Shown one piece after another: positions 33,806 through 44,966 of a stretch of 64,000 bases of DNA (the stretch's first letter is position 1; each line of letters begins with the position of its first letter). The notes beneath the pieces are model-generated. The model did no database searches. It was not told where the DNA came from and saw nothing but the letters and a program-made list of their open reading frames with translations. Made by a program: the position numbers and the translations under genes. This stretch comes from Porogramme epimiltina (lineage: Eukaryota > Basidiomycota > Agaricomycetes > Polyporales > Polyporaceae), in NCBI GenBank assembly GCA_900155495.1, contig FTLJ01000439.1, forward strand, positions 1 through 64,000, given 5' to 3'.

Positions 33806-36800
33806 TCACGTGGAGGCGACGCGCGCCTCGAGCCCCTTCTTGATCGCTGCAGGCGAGTCAGTGAATGGAACAGGCGGGCGCCCTCCCACGGAGGAACGCC
33901 AGGAAGAATGCGGTTAGGGCTCACCTTCGCACGTCTCGCGCGCATCGCCGAACAGCATCTTTGTCCCGGGCATGTAGAACATGGGGTTAGAGACGTCGGC
34001 TGTATGGGGGCCGGAGGGCTGAGATCAGTAAAACTGCTTCTTTCCAGTATTGATGTGGTTCCCCGAGGTATCATCGGAGTTCGGGGGAAAGCATTGCACT
34101 CACCGTAGCCACTGGACATGCCGCGCTTCATGACGATGACCTGCTTGCTCTTCCACGCGTGCAGCACAGGCATGCCCGCGATCGGGGAACCGGCCTCGAG
34201 GGCAATAGGGTTCACGGTGTCGTTCGCGCCGATGACAAGCGTCACATCGGTCTCGTTGAAGTCGTCGTTGATTTCATCCATCTCAAGCACGACTGGAAAG
34301 CAATGATCATGAGCGCTCCGAACCCGATCGCAGACGGAAAGCTGTGGCACAACGCACTGTCGTAGGGTACTGAGGCTTCCGCCAGGAGGACATTGCACTG
34401 CCCCGGCATCCTAAAGGACAGATCGATCAAGGTCAGCGCACGCCATATACGGGTGCTGAGGCACCATGGGGAGCTGACCTTCCAGCCACAGGATGGATCG
34501 CAAACCGAACGTTGATACCCTTGGACCGCAGCATCCTGACGACGTCCGAGATGGCGTATTGAGCCTTGGCGACGGCCATCCCATATCCAACAACCTTGGC
34601 GGTGGCGAGGGTTATGAGACGTCAGCTTCTTTGTGGAGCGGAGCCGGAACCACGCTACACGTACCAGGATGACGTTCTCAGAGTTCAACAGGCTTTCGAC
34701 TGTGTCGTCAACGTTCGTCTTCGTGATCGTCCCCTCAATTTTCTGCTCCGCTTGCCCTACGGGCGCGCTGATGCCACCGAAGAGGACGTTCGTCAACGTT
34801 CTGTTCATCGCGACGCACTAGCTCCGGATGTCAGCACTGAACCTTCGCTCGAGAAGCCAACAACTCTATACCATGATGTATGAAAGAATGGAACCGCTGA
34901 CTCCGATTAGCGATCCGACGGTAGTGAGGAGCGGATTATCCAGCATGAACCCTGCGGACAGCTACATCAATGGATGCAATTGTTTAGTAGTAAGTTTTCA
35001 CTTGCCTTCGGCGACTAACGCGAAGCCGGAATAGGCGTTCAAGACAGTGATAACGACAGCTATGATCCGGGTTTAAGTTAATATCGAGAAAACGTCTTCA
35101 CTGTGCCTGTTCACTTACGCATGTCTGCCCCACCAATAGCTGCAGTCGTGGTAATGCCTTTGATGAAACTGAGTATCGTATTCGCGCCTAGGAACCCGGC
35201 TGCCACGATGGGCACAGACGGGGCCATCGTCACAAAGGCACCCATAGTGGCAATGTTTGTGGCCAGAAGAGTGGAGTTTACGAAGTGTTTCGCGGGGATA
35301 GCCAACGGACGGGAGGACACGCGACCGGCGAGCTTGAGGAACGCGACTATCGAACCGGTGAATGTGATGCCACCTGCGACAATGACAGTTAGAGCTGAGA
35401 TGCAGATGTCAAACCAAAGAACAAACCAATTAAGACTCCGAGGTAAGCGGTAACGAGATGAAGAGTTGACGCATGGGAGAGGTCGGCGAGAACGCTGGCA
35501 ATACTGGTCATGACAGCAGCAAGACCGACGACCGAGTGAAGTGCAGCAACCATCTGCGGCAGCTCAATGGCTGTGATACGGCGACCGATGATGGTCCCGG
35601 CAGCACCCCCTAGCGCGGCGACGCCAGCGAATTGTACGAGGACCTCTGGCGGGAAACCAACCGCGGCGAGCGATGCAAGGATGCCAGAGCCAACCCCGAG
35701 CATCCCTAGGATGTTTCCTTGACGTGCAGTCGCCTGGGTCGCAAGACCGGAAATCGAACCTGCGATGTACCATCCCGTGAGCCGCGCCAATGCGTGCAGC
35801 CCTGTTGAGACTTACTGATGCACAAAACGCTGCTAGCGAGGTAGCCTGCCTGAACGAGTCCCGACATTCCTGTGCTAGCCGCGAAGAGGAAACCACCAGT
35901 GTATACTGCGGCAGGAAGGCCGTAGAGCCATGCGTATTCAGGGGGATCCGTGTCGCCTGTACATGTCACTGTGAGCTGCAGTGAGCAAGGATAGGCGGTG
36001 TATAAACTTACGCTTGAACATGTCAAGCATCCTTTTGGTGATGACGAAGCCACCCGCCACATTTACACCGGCCAGAAGGACCGAAGCAGCACCAAGTGCC
36101 TGAGGGATTGTAGCAGGCAGATATCCACCACCCATGACGAAAAGGCCACCGATACCAACCATGCCTGATTTTCGTTCCATAGAGTCAGCAGTTGCCCCTG
36201 ACATCGGGCCGACACACAACTTACCAGAAATAGCGTTCGTAACAGACATCAGAGGCGAGTGCAACGCTGGTGCGACACCCCAGACGACACGGTATCCAAT
36301 CAAGCCGGCCAGACCGAAGGTGAAAAAGTTGCTCATGAATGCGGGGCCAGTAAGCTTTCCGAGGGCCAGGACGGAACCCATGCCGGACGTGACAAGAGCG
36401 ACCTCCCGCGTAGCCTTCTGCCAAGGAGTCAGCGCATGGGCCTGTTCTGCCTCTGCAACCTTGGCTGCGCTTGGAGCTGCGACGGGCGGTGGTGCAGGAC
36501 GAGGTGCCGGGGGAATAAGAGTACCGTTCTGCACGACGATGGAGCCTCGTACTACCTCGTCCTCGAGGTTGATTGCGAAGCGGCCATTTTCGCCAATAGA
36601 AAGCAGGAATTTGGTGACGTTGTTCGAATAGAGCGTGGACGACTGTGTTGGCAGACGGGATGGCAGGTCGGTGTAGCCTGAACGATGAGGCATGTGCATT
36701 AAGGACGTATTCCGACCAAACAAGATAAGGTTACTCACCAACAATCTTTACACCCTTGTGGACGCTGAGTTCTCCGGGCTTGGTCACTGCACAGTTCCCG

Positions 36801-38395
36801 CCAGTCTCAGCAGCGAGATCAACGATGACAGAGCCTTGCTTCATGGCTGCAACCATCTATACGATATACGATAGGGAACACGGCCGGTTAGAGACGAGAA
36901 GGAAATACTAGTAAATCTAATTGACTTGCCTCCTCAGTAATGAGTTTGGGTGCAGGCCTTCCCGGAATGAGAGCCTGAAGGCGCTGTTAGTTCACGCACA
37001 TCAATGCCAACCACACTACTTACCGTAGTGATGACAATGTCAACGTCTTTGCACTGTTCCATGAAGAGAGCCATTTCGGCCTCGATGAATTCCTTAGACA
37101 TCTCTTTCGCATATCCGCCTTGACCTTCACCGGATTCCTCGAAGTCGACCTCTAGGAACTCAGCACCGAGGGATTGGACCTGTTCGCGAGCAGCTGCACG
37201 AGTATCAAAACCGCGAACGATAGCACCCATGCGGCGGGCCTGAAGGGAGGCTGTGAGGGTCGCGGAGCTGCAAATCTGGTGGTATCTGCTTACCGTAGCG
37301 ATCGCACTCAATCCAGCAACGCCGGCCCCGATGACGAGGACCTTGCATGGTGGGATCTGAAACAAGCTCGTGTGAGTAGCCGTCCTCGGACCTCTGGATC
37401 GTAATCACCTTTCTACGGAAAGCGACAACGTGTCAGCATGGGGGCACGCTGAGAGGAAATACGGCTTACCCGGCAGCGGTAACTTGACCAGTAAAGTAGC
37501 GTCCGAAGTGATTAGCTGCCTCTAAAACCGCTTTATATCCGGCAATGTTGGCCATGGAACTGCATTGTCGAGGCCAGGCTCAATGGTGTGCGCGAGAATT
37601 GCCGTAGAATCAATAACGAACCTCAGGGCATCGAAGACTTGAGCACGGGATATACGGGGTATCATTTCCATAGCGAATGCCGTTGCTTTCCGCTCCGCAA
37701 TAGCGTCTACGATAAGCTTGTTTTGTCCGGGATATAAGAAGGAGATGAGGGTGCTGCCTTCTTTGAGGCCATCCGTCTCCTTGCCCAACTCTGGAGGGCG
37801 AACTTTGAGGAGGATGTCCGATCGCGCGAGCAGCTCGCTCTTCTCTACGAGGGTCGCGCCCGCCGCTCTATACTGCTCGTCCAGGAACTGCGCCTCGAGG
37901 CCCGCCGACTTTTCAACAAGGACGCTCCCGAAGCCCTTCTTGAGGAGGAGAGCGGCATTCTGGGGCGTGAGGGCGACGCGGCGTTCGTCGGGGTAGATTT
38001 CAAGGGGAACACCGACGCTGAGCTCGGAGTAGGGGACGCCTTGAGGGGAGGCCGGATAAGGACGGGTCAGAGGCGGATAGATAGGGCGGCGCGATCGTAC
38101 GACGAACGTAACCGCCGCTGGGTATGACGCACGCACCTGCTTCTGGCGTCGCAGCGCCCTCAGACTTTGTATTAGAACCTGCTTGTGCGTTCCAACTGGG
38201 GATAGTCGAATGAAATGGGCGACGGGAGCACGAGACTGGTAAGGAGTCCCGCGGCCTTCCGTGAGCTGGTTGAAACTGAACCGGCGGATATAAACCCCAG
38301 TGCAGCCACTCACGCTTGAATGTCGCGGTCGCACGGACGACCCTGCCTCTGCAGCGGATGCCCCACACACCGACGAGGAGCCTGTCGAAGGCCAT
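33806..38395 (-). CDS. NNT: Proton-translocating NAD(P) transhydrogenase
   Basis: An inner mitochondrial membrane enzyme that uses the proton gradient to drive NADH + NADP+ to NAD+ + NADPH. The start at 38395 gives a basic presequence ([20 protein letters not shown]). Domain I follows, homologous to alanine dehydrogenase: [39 protein letters not shown] and the Rossmann turn [18 protein letters not shown] (about 37300-37350). The membrane domain spans roughly 36500-34830 with many helices (VGVWGVAP-like [35 protein letters not shown]). Domain III at the C-terminus binds NADP(H): [42 protein letters not shown] and [13 protein letters not shown], ending [12 protein letters not shown]. It is a single polypeptide in the order I-II-III, as in animals. 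About 14 exons. Confidence 0.95.
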
Positions 38396-38977
38396 GGCCG
38401 ACGCTAGCTAGCGCAGAGGGGAGACAAAGAGAGTGTTGGAGAGCCGCGAGGGTCCTCGCCGCCGTCGCGAGCCGTGCTCGGTGAGGGCTGCGCGCTGTAG
38501 CCGATCTATTGGCTGTGGACGCGAGTCACTTGACCCCCGAAGGTACGCCATGGGCAGCTTCCCGACCCAGCCCAGCTGTCTGCAGACCACCCACCTGCTC
38601 CCACACCCCGCGGAACTCATTCCTCATCCTGCCAACTGCATATCCCAGATGACCCAGGATGGCTCTCCCGTCCCTGCCGCTTGCCGCTCGCCACATGCCC
38701 CCTGCGCGGAGTCGCAATCCACTCGGGTCATCATACGCCTCTGATCCGACAGGCCCTCGCCCCACAGTACCCCACGTCCTCGACCTTCGCGGCGCGACGC
38801 CTGCCACTGCAAATGGGTGCCGGGATCAAGCATTCGGCTTGACAGACGCGCTCAGTCGCACAGAACACCATCTCCCGGGTTCTATTCGTCGAATATATAT
38901 CATACATAGCGCGCACCGCAGAGGATCCAATGGCCAGCCGTCGATTGCGCTAGAGGATCTTCCCTACCTCAGCACAC
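38396..38977. other. Transhydrogenase promoter and aldolase 3' region
   Basis: About 580 bp between two minus-strand genes, with no coding frame that shows conserved content. It includes a TTCGTCGAATATATATCATAC segment near 38885 that is AT-rich compared with its surroundings. Confidence 0.45.
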
Positions 38978-40223
38978 TTACGCCTTCCCACTCAGCTCCC
39001 GCTCGATCCGCACGAGCTCCTGCGTGTGCGGGTGCTCCCAGAGCGCAGTCGCGACGGCAGCCTCGATCGGCGGCAGCGGCCTGCGGCAGTTCCCTCCGTA
39101 CCCATACAGTTTCTCCAGCAGGAACTTCGTTCCCGCGATGCCCGTCTTCGCGATGGTGTAGTCCGCGCGCGCGACGACTCCCTGCAGCCGCTGCGCTTCT
39201 GGAAGGAGCGAAACGTCCGCCTTGGCCTTCTCCGAGATGTCGAACAGCTTCGCGACCGTGAACTGTTTCCCCGATCCGGTCAGCGTGTGGGCAGGCATGG
39301 GAGCGGATGCTGCGGGCTCACAGGGGCAACGTTGGCCAGGCCGGTGATTGCGCCGTGGCCGTTCACCATCGAGGATGTGAGGATGAAGTCTGTAAATCCG
39401 CCGAGCACCAGGAAGGGCGCATGTTCGTTCCTGCGTGGGTGCGCCGACGCGAACGAGGAATCTGACACCGTCGCGCAAATGCGGGTGAGCTTTCCGACGT
39501 TTCCGCACCTGCACAATTATTCCGTTCGTAACCCAGCGCGCTGTTTAAGAGTATGGGTATGACGTACGTGAGTTTCACGCCCGCCAAGTTCGGGCACTCC
39601 TCCGCTAACTCCGTAATCAGGTCCGAGTCCAAGTCTATCCCACCAGCAGCTCCGGGGTCTGTTCGCATACTCAGCATCGCCTCGAAAATATGACACGCAA
39701 TCCCCACACTCACAGTTATAGATGATTACAGGTATAGGACTCTTGTCCGACACCTCCGACCAGAACGCCTTTAACGCCTTCTTATTGCCCGCGAGCGCCC
39801 CGGCGAAGTATCCTGAGCAGATGACGATGGCATAGTCTGCGCCCGCCTCCGCCGCTGCTTTCGAGAGCAGAATCGTCTCCCGTGTGCTCCCCGCGCCCGT
39901 TCCCGCTACGGTTGGCGTTTCCGCGAACCCGGCCTCGTCCAGCGCAGTCCGGACAGCCTTGATGACCGCCACGCGCTCCTCATGCGACAGGTGGTGCGCC
40001 TCGCCCATCGTTCCCGAGATCAGAGGCTTCACACCAGCCTTGATGAGGCGGACGGCATGTGCGCCCAGCACTTGCAGGTCTGCGTAGCGTGGCAGAAGCT
40101 AATCAGCGATCGTCCTCCATGCCAAGATGACCGCATCGGTGGCATACCGACGTCCTCTGAGTCGGGTTTGAAGAAGGTCGGAAGAGGAGCGTAGATTCCG
40201 GGCACGAGCGGACGGACAACCAT
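38978..40223 (-). CDS. DHDPS-family class I aldolase (LGA1/GaaC- or HOGA-like)
   Basis: A Schiff-base aldolase of the dihydrodipicolinate synthase fold. Fungal members include L-threo-3-deoxy-hexulosonate aldolase of D-galacturonate (pectin) catabolism and 4-hydroxy-2-oxoglutarate-type aldolases. Fungi make lysine by the aminoadipate route, so true DHDPS activity is unlikely. Five exons (40223-40148, 40079-39714, 39658-39568, 39508-39322, 39262-38978) total 1005 nt and 334 aa. Visible motifs are PGIYAPLPTFF; ISGTMGEAHHLSHEER (substrate carboxylate site); PVIIYNYPGAAGGID, whose Tyr is the proton relay, with the YN/YP junction across intron 2; and NLAGVKLTCGN with the Schiff-base Lys at the end of exon 3. 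It lies tail to promoter with the transhydrogenase but no pathway link is implied. Confidence 0.9.
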
Positions 40224-41411
40224 GGCTTGCGAGGACTGCTGTGAAGATGAAAGGTGGTCGTCCTGGATGAGGAAATCTCGAGATCTCCGCCTCGCCGACC
40301 TTTATGGGGATCGGTGGCCAGCGGCCGGCCCGGGGCGTCCGGGGCAGCGGACGCACCTGACTGGCGGACCGGAGGCCCCCGCGCCTGTGTTATCGAGCGC
40401 CCCTCGGACTGCTTCGGTAGGATGACGGGCCCATCTTGATCGAGCGGGGCCGAGGAAGGGGCTGTCTCTGTTCCGATAGCGTCTCCCGGTGCCCGTGGCG
40501 AGCGTCGGCGAAAAGCCTTCGCATTCCCTTCAGACAATGCGCGCTTCCTCCACATTCGCCTCAGATAAAGGCAGCCATGAACAAAAAGCAGGATACGTCA
40601 TGAGCCCGCCGAAGCACCAAGTGCTGCAGATGACTCCCCACCACGCTAGATGGCCCGCCTTCTGAACACATCCGTCAACGGAGAACGCGTTTCGGTAACG
40701 TCAGTACGACGCTCGCGAAGGAGAGGGTTGCACGAGAACAGGTCACGCGTCGTGTTTGATTACCGCCACGGATGCTCCACGAGGAGAGTTGGACAATGGC
40801 GGAAGGTGTGGGGATAGCGGTCTACCGAGGTCCGGAATTTCGGCGACGGCATTGAAGAGTTTCACGACCGGAATCGTATATCCCGTTTCCGCACAGTGCC
40901 GAGAGAGCGACTGAAATTTGGGGTACGTCGTTGAACCGCCGCCGACGTAGATCTAGAGAAAGCTAGACCATAATGAGCGGCTGGGGACACAGGAAATAGG
41001 GAGCGAAGATGGCCCATCTTTGCGGACGACGCATTCTACCACAAGGAACTCATGCACGGTGATGGTTGAATCGACTACGTTCCGCCGATGCATAATGTAT
41101 CTCACTGAGGCACGATGGCATCGAACAGTCCCGCGCCGCGGAAGGAGTAAGGTGGTTCATCAAGAGGTCCGGCAGGACAAGTTCGACCGATGACTCACCG
41201 AGTTAACTGAGAGCTCATTGAGTGGAATAGACTCCGACAAGCTTACAGTTACTCCGCGCCGAGGCTGATATTCTGATTCTGGGATACCGCAAACACGCGG
41301 TAGCACAAACTCCGGGGAAAACGGCAACCTATATTATACGCGTAAAGTCTACACATTATATCAGGGTGCCGTAATCGTGGCATGAACCAGGTATATATAG
41401 AGGCTTACAAT
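40224..41411 (-). pseudogene. Intergenic region with coding-like but unjoinable segments
   Basis: Several protein-like open segments lie on the minus strand but do not join cleanly. One runs about 41330-41195 (FSPEFVLPRVCGIPESEYQP ... LNELSVNS) and ends at a GTGAGT donor. A second, in another frame, covers about 41195-41102 (GPLDEPPYSFRGAGLFDAIV). A third at 41093-40958 (STITVHEFLVVECVV) runs to a TAG. A fourth at 40952-40743 has 69 codons (YVGGGSTTYPKFQSL, KLFNAVAEIPDLG) and ends in TGA. Segments 3 and 4 share a frame separated by one TAG and could be linked by a 78-nt intron with a weak GTCGTC donor. Segments 1 and 2 need a one-base shift. It could be a decayed gene, an active gene with introns I failed to place, or chance frames. 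I do not recognise the family. Confidence 0.3.
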
Positions 41412-42568
41412 CTACGTGACAACTTCCAGTTTAGCCAATACTTCCTTCTCCCACTCCTTTCGGCCATCCGCGTCTGCTTCCCCTTCTTCCTTAAGGGCTT
41501 TTTCGAATACTTCCCAAGGGACACATGCACGGTCGTCTTCTGACGTTGGTTCTAACGCGAACCGCCCTTGTCGCGAGCGTGTCAGGGTGACGACATGTCC
41601 CGCAGAGCCCAGCGCGTGTGACAGGTCGTGCACGATGGACCGCACGTATGTCCCACCAGATACACGCATTCGGAGGACGAATGCTGTGGGATTTTGGTCG
41701 GAGGAAGAGCAGGCCTCGGCATCGTCCTTGATGGAGACAGACTGGTCGACGCCCTGGAGTGCCTTCTCCATTGCTTCCTGCTCCTCCTTTGTGAATTTCT
41801 TCTCCGGCCAACGGAACGAGTGGTCGCCGCCTTTCCACTCGACGAGTTCCAAAGCGTGTACGGTCACTTTCCGTTTTTCAATGGGACGAGGCAGGGGTAT
41901 GCCGTTCCGGGCATAGTCGTATAGCGGCCTTCCGTCCATTTTAAGGGCAGAGAATCTGGTTGGACACGAGATGAATGTGGGTGGAAAGTCGGGAGATGAA
42001 TGCACGCACATTGGCGGGACCTGCTCAATCTCCCCTTTAAATTGCTCTAACGCCTTCTCCACCTGTTCGCGGGTGACGTGTTGCCACGGTGCGACGCGGA
42101 CCTGCTTCCCCTCGCTGTCGTACGTGTCTGTCTCACAGCCCAAAAGGCACGTCGTCCGGTATTCCTACGCAGGGCGTCCGTTAACGGTGTCATCTACTTG
42201 TATAAAATGTCCGATCACCTTCACGCAGTCCAGGAACTCGGATAGTTTTTTCGTACCTTTCCCCACGCCTATGACTGCATATGCCCTTAGAACGCATATC
42301 TAGCAGTAGAGTCAAAGTAATCACCGAGAACGCCATCTGCTAAAGGGTCAAGCGTGCCGCCTTGTCCAATCTTGACAGAATCCCGCCCAAACTTTCCCTT
42401 CTTTCCCTTCTTTGACGACTTTTCGGACAGCTTTGAAGGTTCGACAAATAGGGGAGAGTTGGTGACAAGTTTCTTAACATCATTCACTAGAGACATGGAC
42501 GTTGGTCCTGAAGGCTTGACAACACCGAACAGTGCCGACACAGGTCCGGACTGAATATCTTTTGGCAT
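41412..42568 (-). CDS. PUS4: tRNA pseudouridine-55 synthase (TruB/Pus4)
   Basis: Makes pseudouridine 55 in the T-loop of nuclear- and mitochondrially-encoded tRNAs. Four exons (42568-42325, 42274-42219, 42164-42010, 41955-41412) total 999 nt and 332 aa. Motifs in order are GVVKPSGPTSM; KIGQGGTLDPLADGVL with the catalytic Asp; VGKGTKKLSEFLDCVKEYR; GCETDTYDSEG; IFSALKMDGRPLYDYAR; and RMRVSGGTYVRSIVHDL. A Lys/Ser-rich insert (SEKSSKKGKKGKFG) between the first two blocks is typical of eukaryotic Pus4. The ATG at 42568 matches the conserved start. The same frame stays open upstream to an ATG at 42676, adding 36 residues with no acidic residues and several Arg, which looks like a mitochondrial presequence. 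Confidence 0.94.
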
Positions 42569-42676
42569 AGTTGTGCGGTGACGAGTGGGACGGGTGATGA
42601 AAGCAGGTCTAGTGTAGAATTTGGGGAATGGTAGACATCGCGCGGAGGAAACACGAATGGAAAGAGAAGGAATCAT

Positions 42677-43383
42677 GCACAGAGGTATAACTAGCGCCCA
42701 TAGCACCGACACGCCAATTCGGACCTGATCACATGCACACGTTGACTGGTACTTAACTGGTCTCATGAATCGCAAGACAAATTTCAAGTGGATACTCGTC
42801 GCTTATCGGGATTATATGCTACTATATGATCCTCCGAGATCAGAGGATTCGACAGAACAAAAGTCATAGACACTATCACCGCGCAAATGAGCGGATAAGC
42901 GCTTAGTCATCCTACCTGCCCTAAAGTGACACGTCTTATATGCCCGCCTCCCAGCAGACCGGCTTTTCATCTTTTAACAACTACACAGACACCTGCAACC
43001 ACATGTTAGCACGTCGCCTTACTCCTCCTCGACGTTCTTTCATCTCTTGGTGTCTTAGAGTAACCATCACGGTACACTCTTTGGCCGGCCATCCCTAGCT
43101 CACCATGGATAGGACGGTCACCTGGTGCTCCCGACACTCCGCGCATGTATATACCTATAATGTAGCTCTTACCGTTGTGCAATACATCCGTGTTTACGAT
43201 CAATCGCCAATGTCCGTCCTCAGACGACTGAGGAATAGTCATAGATGTTATTCCCAATCAGCGTGGGTACTCTGTAACACAGTGAGATATCAAGTCCGGG
43301 GACATAAAAGAAGTTCGCCCACGCAAGGTGACAAATGCCTAGTATTCTAGTACGATGTGCACCAAACCCAAGAACAACTTTGG
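42677..43383. other. PUS4 promoter and 3' flank of the membrane-protein gene
   Basis: AT-richer DNA without a supported gene. A minus-strand frame at 43006-43257 (83 codons, from an ATG) has a mixed composition but no domain and no matching exon on either side. It is noted only as a possibility. Confidence 0.4.
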
Positions 43384-44966
43384 CTAAAGTTCGGGGACGG
43401 GACGCCGTCGAATAGGAGATGGCTCGTTTGGGTATGTTACAAGAGTCATATCAATCAAGCTAGACTGAGGCAATGGTGAGGGAGTGGGTGGGAAGGTAGA
43501 GGGGTCAGAAGGATCCTATATGACTCGCGATCAGCACCTTCAATACGACTGATATCGACAGCGAGAGATTTGATGCAATGCACTCACATAGAGGCGTGTG
43601 GGGAGTAGATCGGACATTTTCGGGGATGCAGACCTTGCGGAACGTAGTAAGGCTGAATCTGAATGTGGAAGCTGAATGTTGCTGGGAGAACGAGTTTCTG
43701 TGCTCTTCGTTTCATCACCAGAATTGGGGGTGAGAGCCACGCCATGATTGTGCACGCCAAGGACAGGGAGTTCCACATCGGATCTTGGCTTTCGCACTTC
43801 TCGATTCCTCCGTGACCTCGAAAGGGAAGGTCGGCGGATAATTCGCCCGCCACGGAACACACAGAAGTACATGACCATTGCACAGATGAGGGCGAAAATG
43901 ACCAGACCGCCTATTATCCCGCCTACTATTGTAGCGAGATTGTGGCCGCTAACAGAATGAGCGTCGGAGTCGGCGGACGTTTGTGATGATGGACTCGCGC
44001 CCGTGCTGGAAGACCCGTCCGTTGCAGCTATAATGGTCACACCTGAGACGGATGGGGCAGTACTGGTTTGCTCGATGCTCCCACCTGTTGTGGTCTGGGA
44101 CGTACTAGCGGTTGGGGTCCCAGTGCCCGTAGATTCTAGCTTGTCTTACGAGGAAGGAGTCTTGAGTCCACCAAGTCTTCCTGCAGAGGGTACGACAGTT
44201 ACTCACCGCCTATCCTCATAGCCTGCACTACATCGAACTCATCGAGCTACCGCAGGCCGTGTCAGCCGCTACCACTAGGATGACATGGCATATAGAATTA
44301 CTCACAAAGCCAGGGATAGGGACGAAAGCCCAGTTGGGGATGCGCGTTCCGGCAGGAATGGGTTGCGGGAAGCTAGACGTTGGACACTTAGCCCGCAGCA
44401 TAGAGTGGAGGCAATGGGTAAGCCTACCTGCCATTGTTCATCAACGTTGCTGGGCAGTTTGTTGCATAAACCTCCCTCCACCTAGTATAACCGTTGACTA
44501 GCTTCAGAACGGAAAGCGAGTGGAGCGGACCTACTCAGTGAATCCTCCACCTTGACAAACCCCACATGCACTAGTCAACGCATACGTCACAGAGCTACAG
44601 GTGCAAGCATTGGCTTGTGCGGTAGTAGGTCCAGCATATTGCATCGTCGCGGGATCTGCTAACGCTTGTAAGTCGTAGCCTACGGAATAGATTAGTGAAA
44701 TGTAGGTAGGATATGATAGGGGTATCGCACAACACTCACTTCCACCTGGTTGACAAGCACCTATCACGTACGCTGCCATGAGGCAGGGACTTTGGCCGAG
44801 GGTGTTGAAGGACTGAGGGAGGGAGAGCTTCAGCGTGTGCTATTAAACGAAGAGTTGGTGTAGTTACCCATTGTGAATCCGAGTTGCACTGTGCGTTGGT
44901 GGTCTGCCCCGAAACATGGACGGCGAATAAACTTGCCGAGGCCACCAGGAAGTACAAGGCTGGCAT
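43384..44966 (-). CDS. Secreted-then-anchored single-pass membrane protein with Ser/Thr stalk
   Basis: I do not know a named function. The start at 44966 gives a clean signal peptide (MPALYFLVASASLFAVHVSG). A cysteine-containing N-terminal ectodomain follows: CNSDSQW, SFNTLGQSPCLMAAYVIGAC and CTCSSVTYALTSACGVCQG. A Ser/Thr-rich stalk (about 44200-43960) leads to one membrane helix LATIVGGIIGGLVIFALICA (about 43938-43880), a basic stop-transfer GGRIIRRPSLSRSRR, and a cytosolic tail of Ser/Pro sites. The tail ends in a last exon (TFPPTPSPLPQ, RRRPVPEL) with stop at 43384. The layout recalls wall-stress sensors (Wsc/Mid2-like) and a large family of agaricomycete membrane proteins, but no WSC domain is visible. 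Exon borders in the stalk are approximate. Plausible roles are surface sensing or wall anchoring. Confidence 0.75.
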
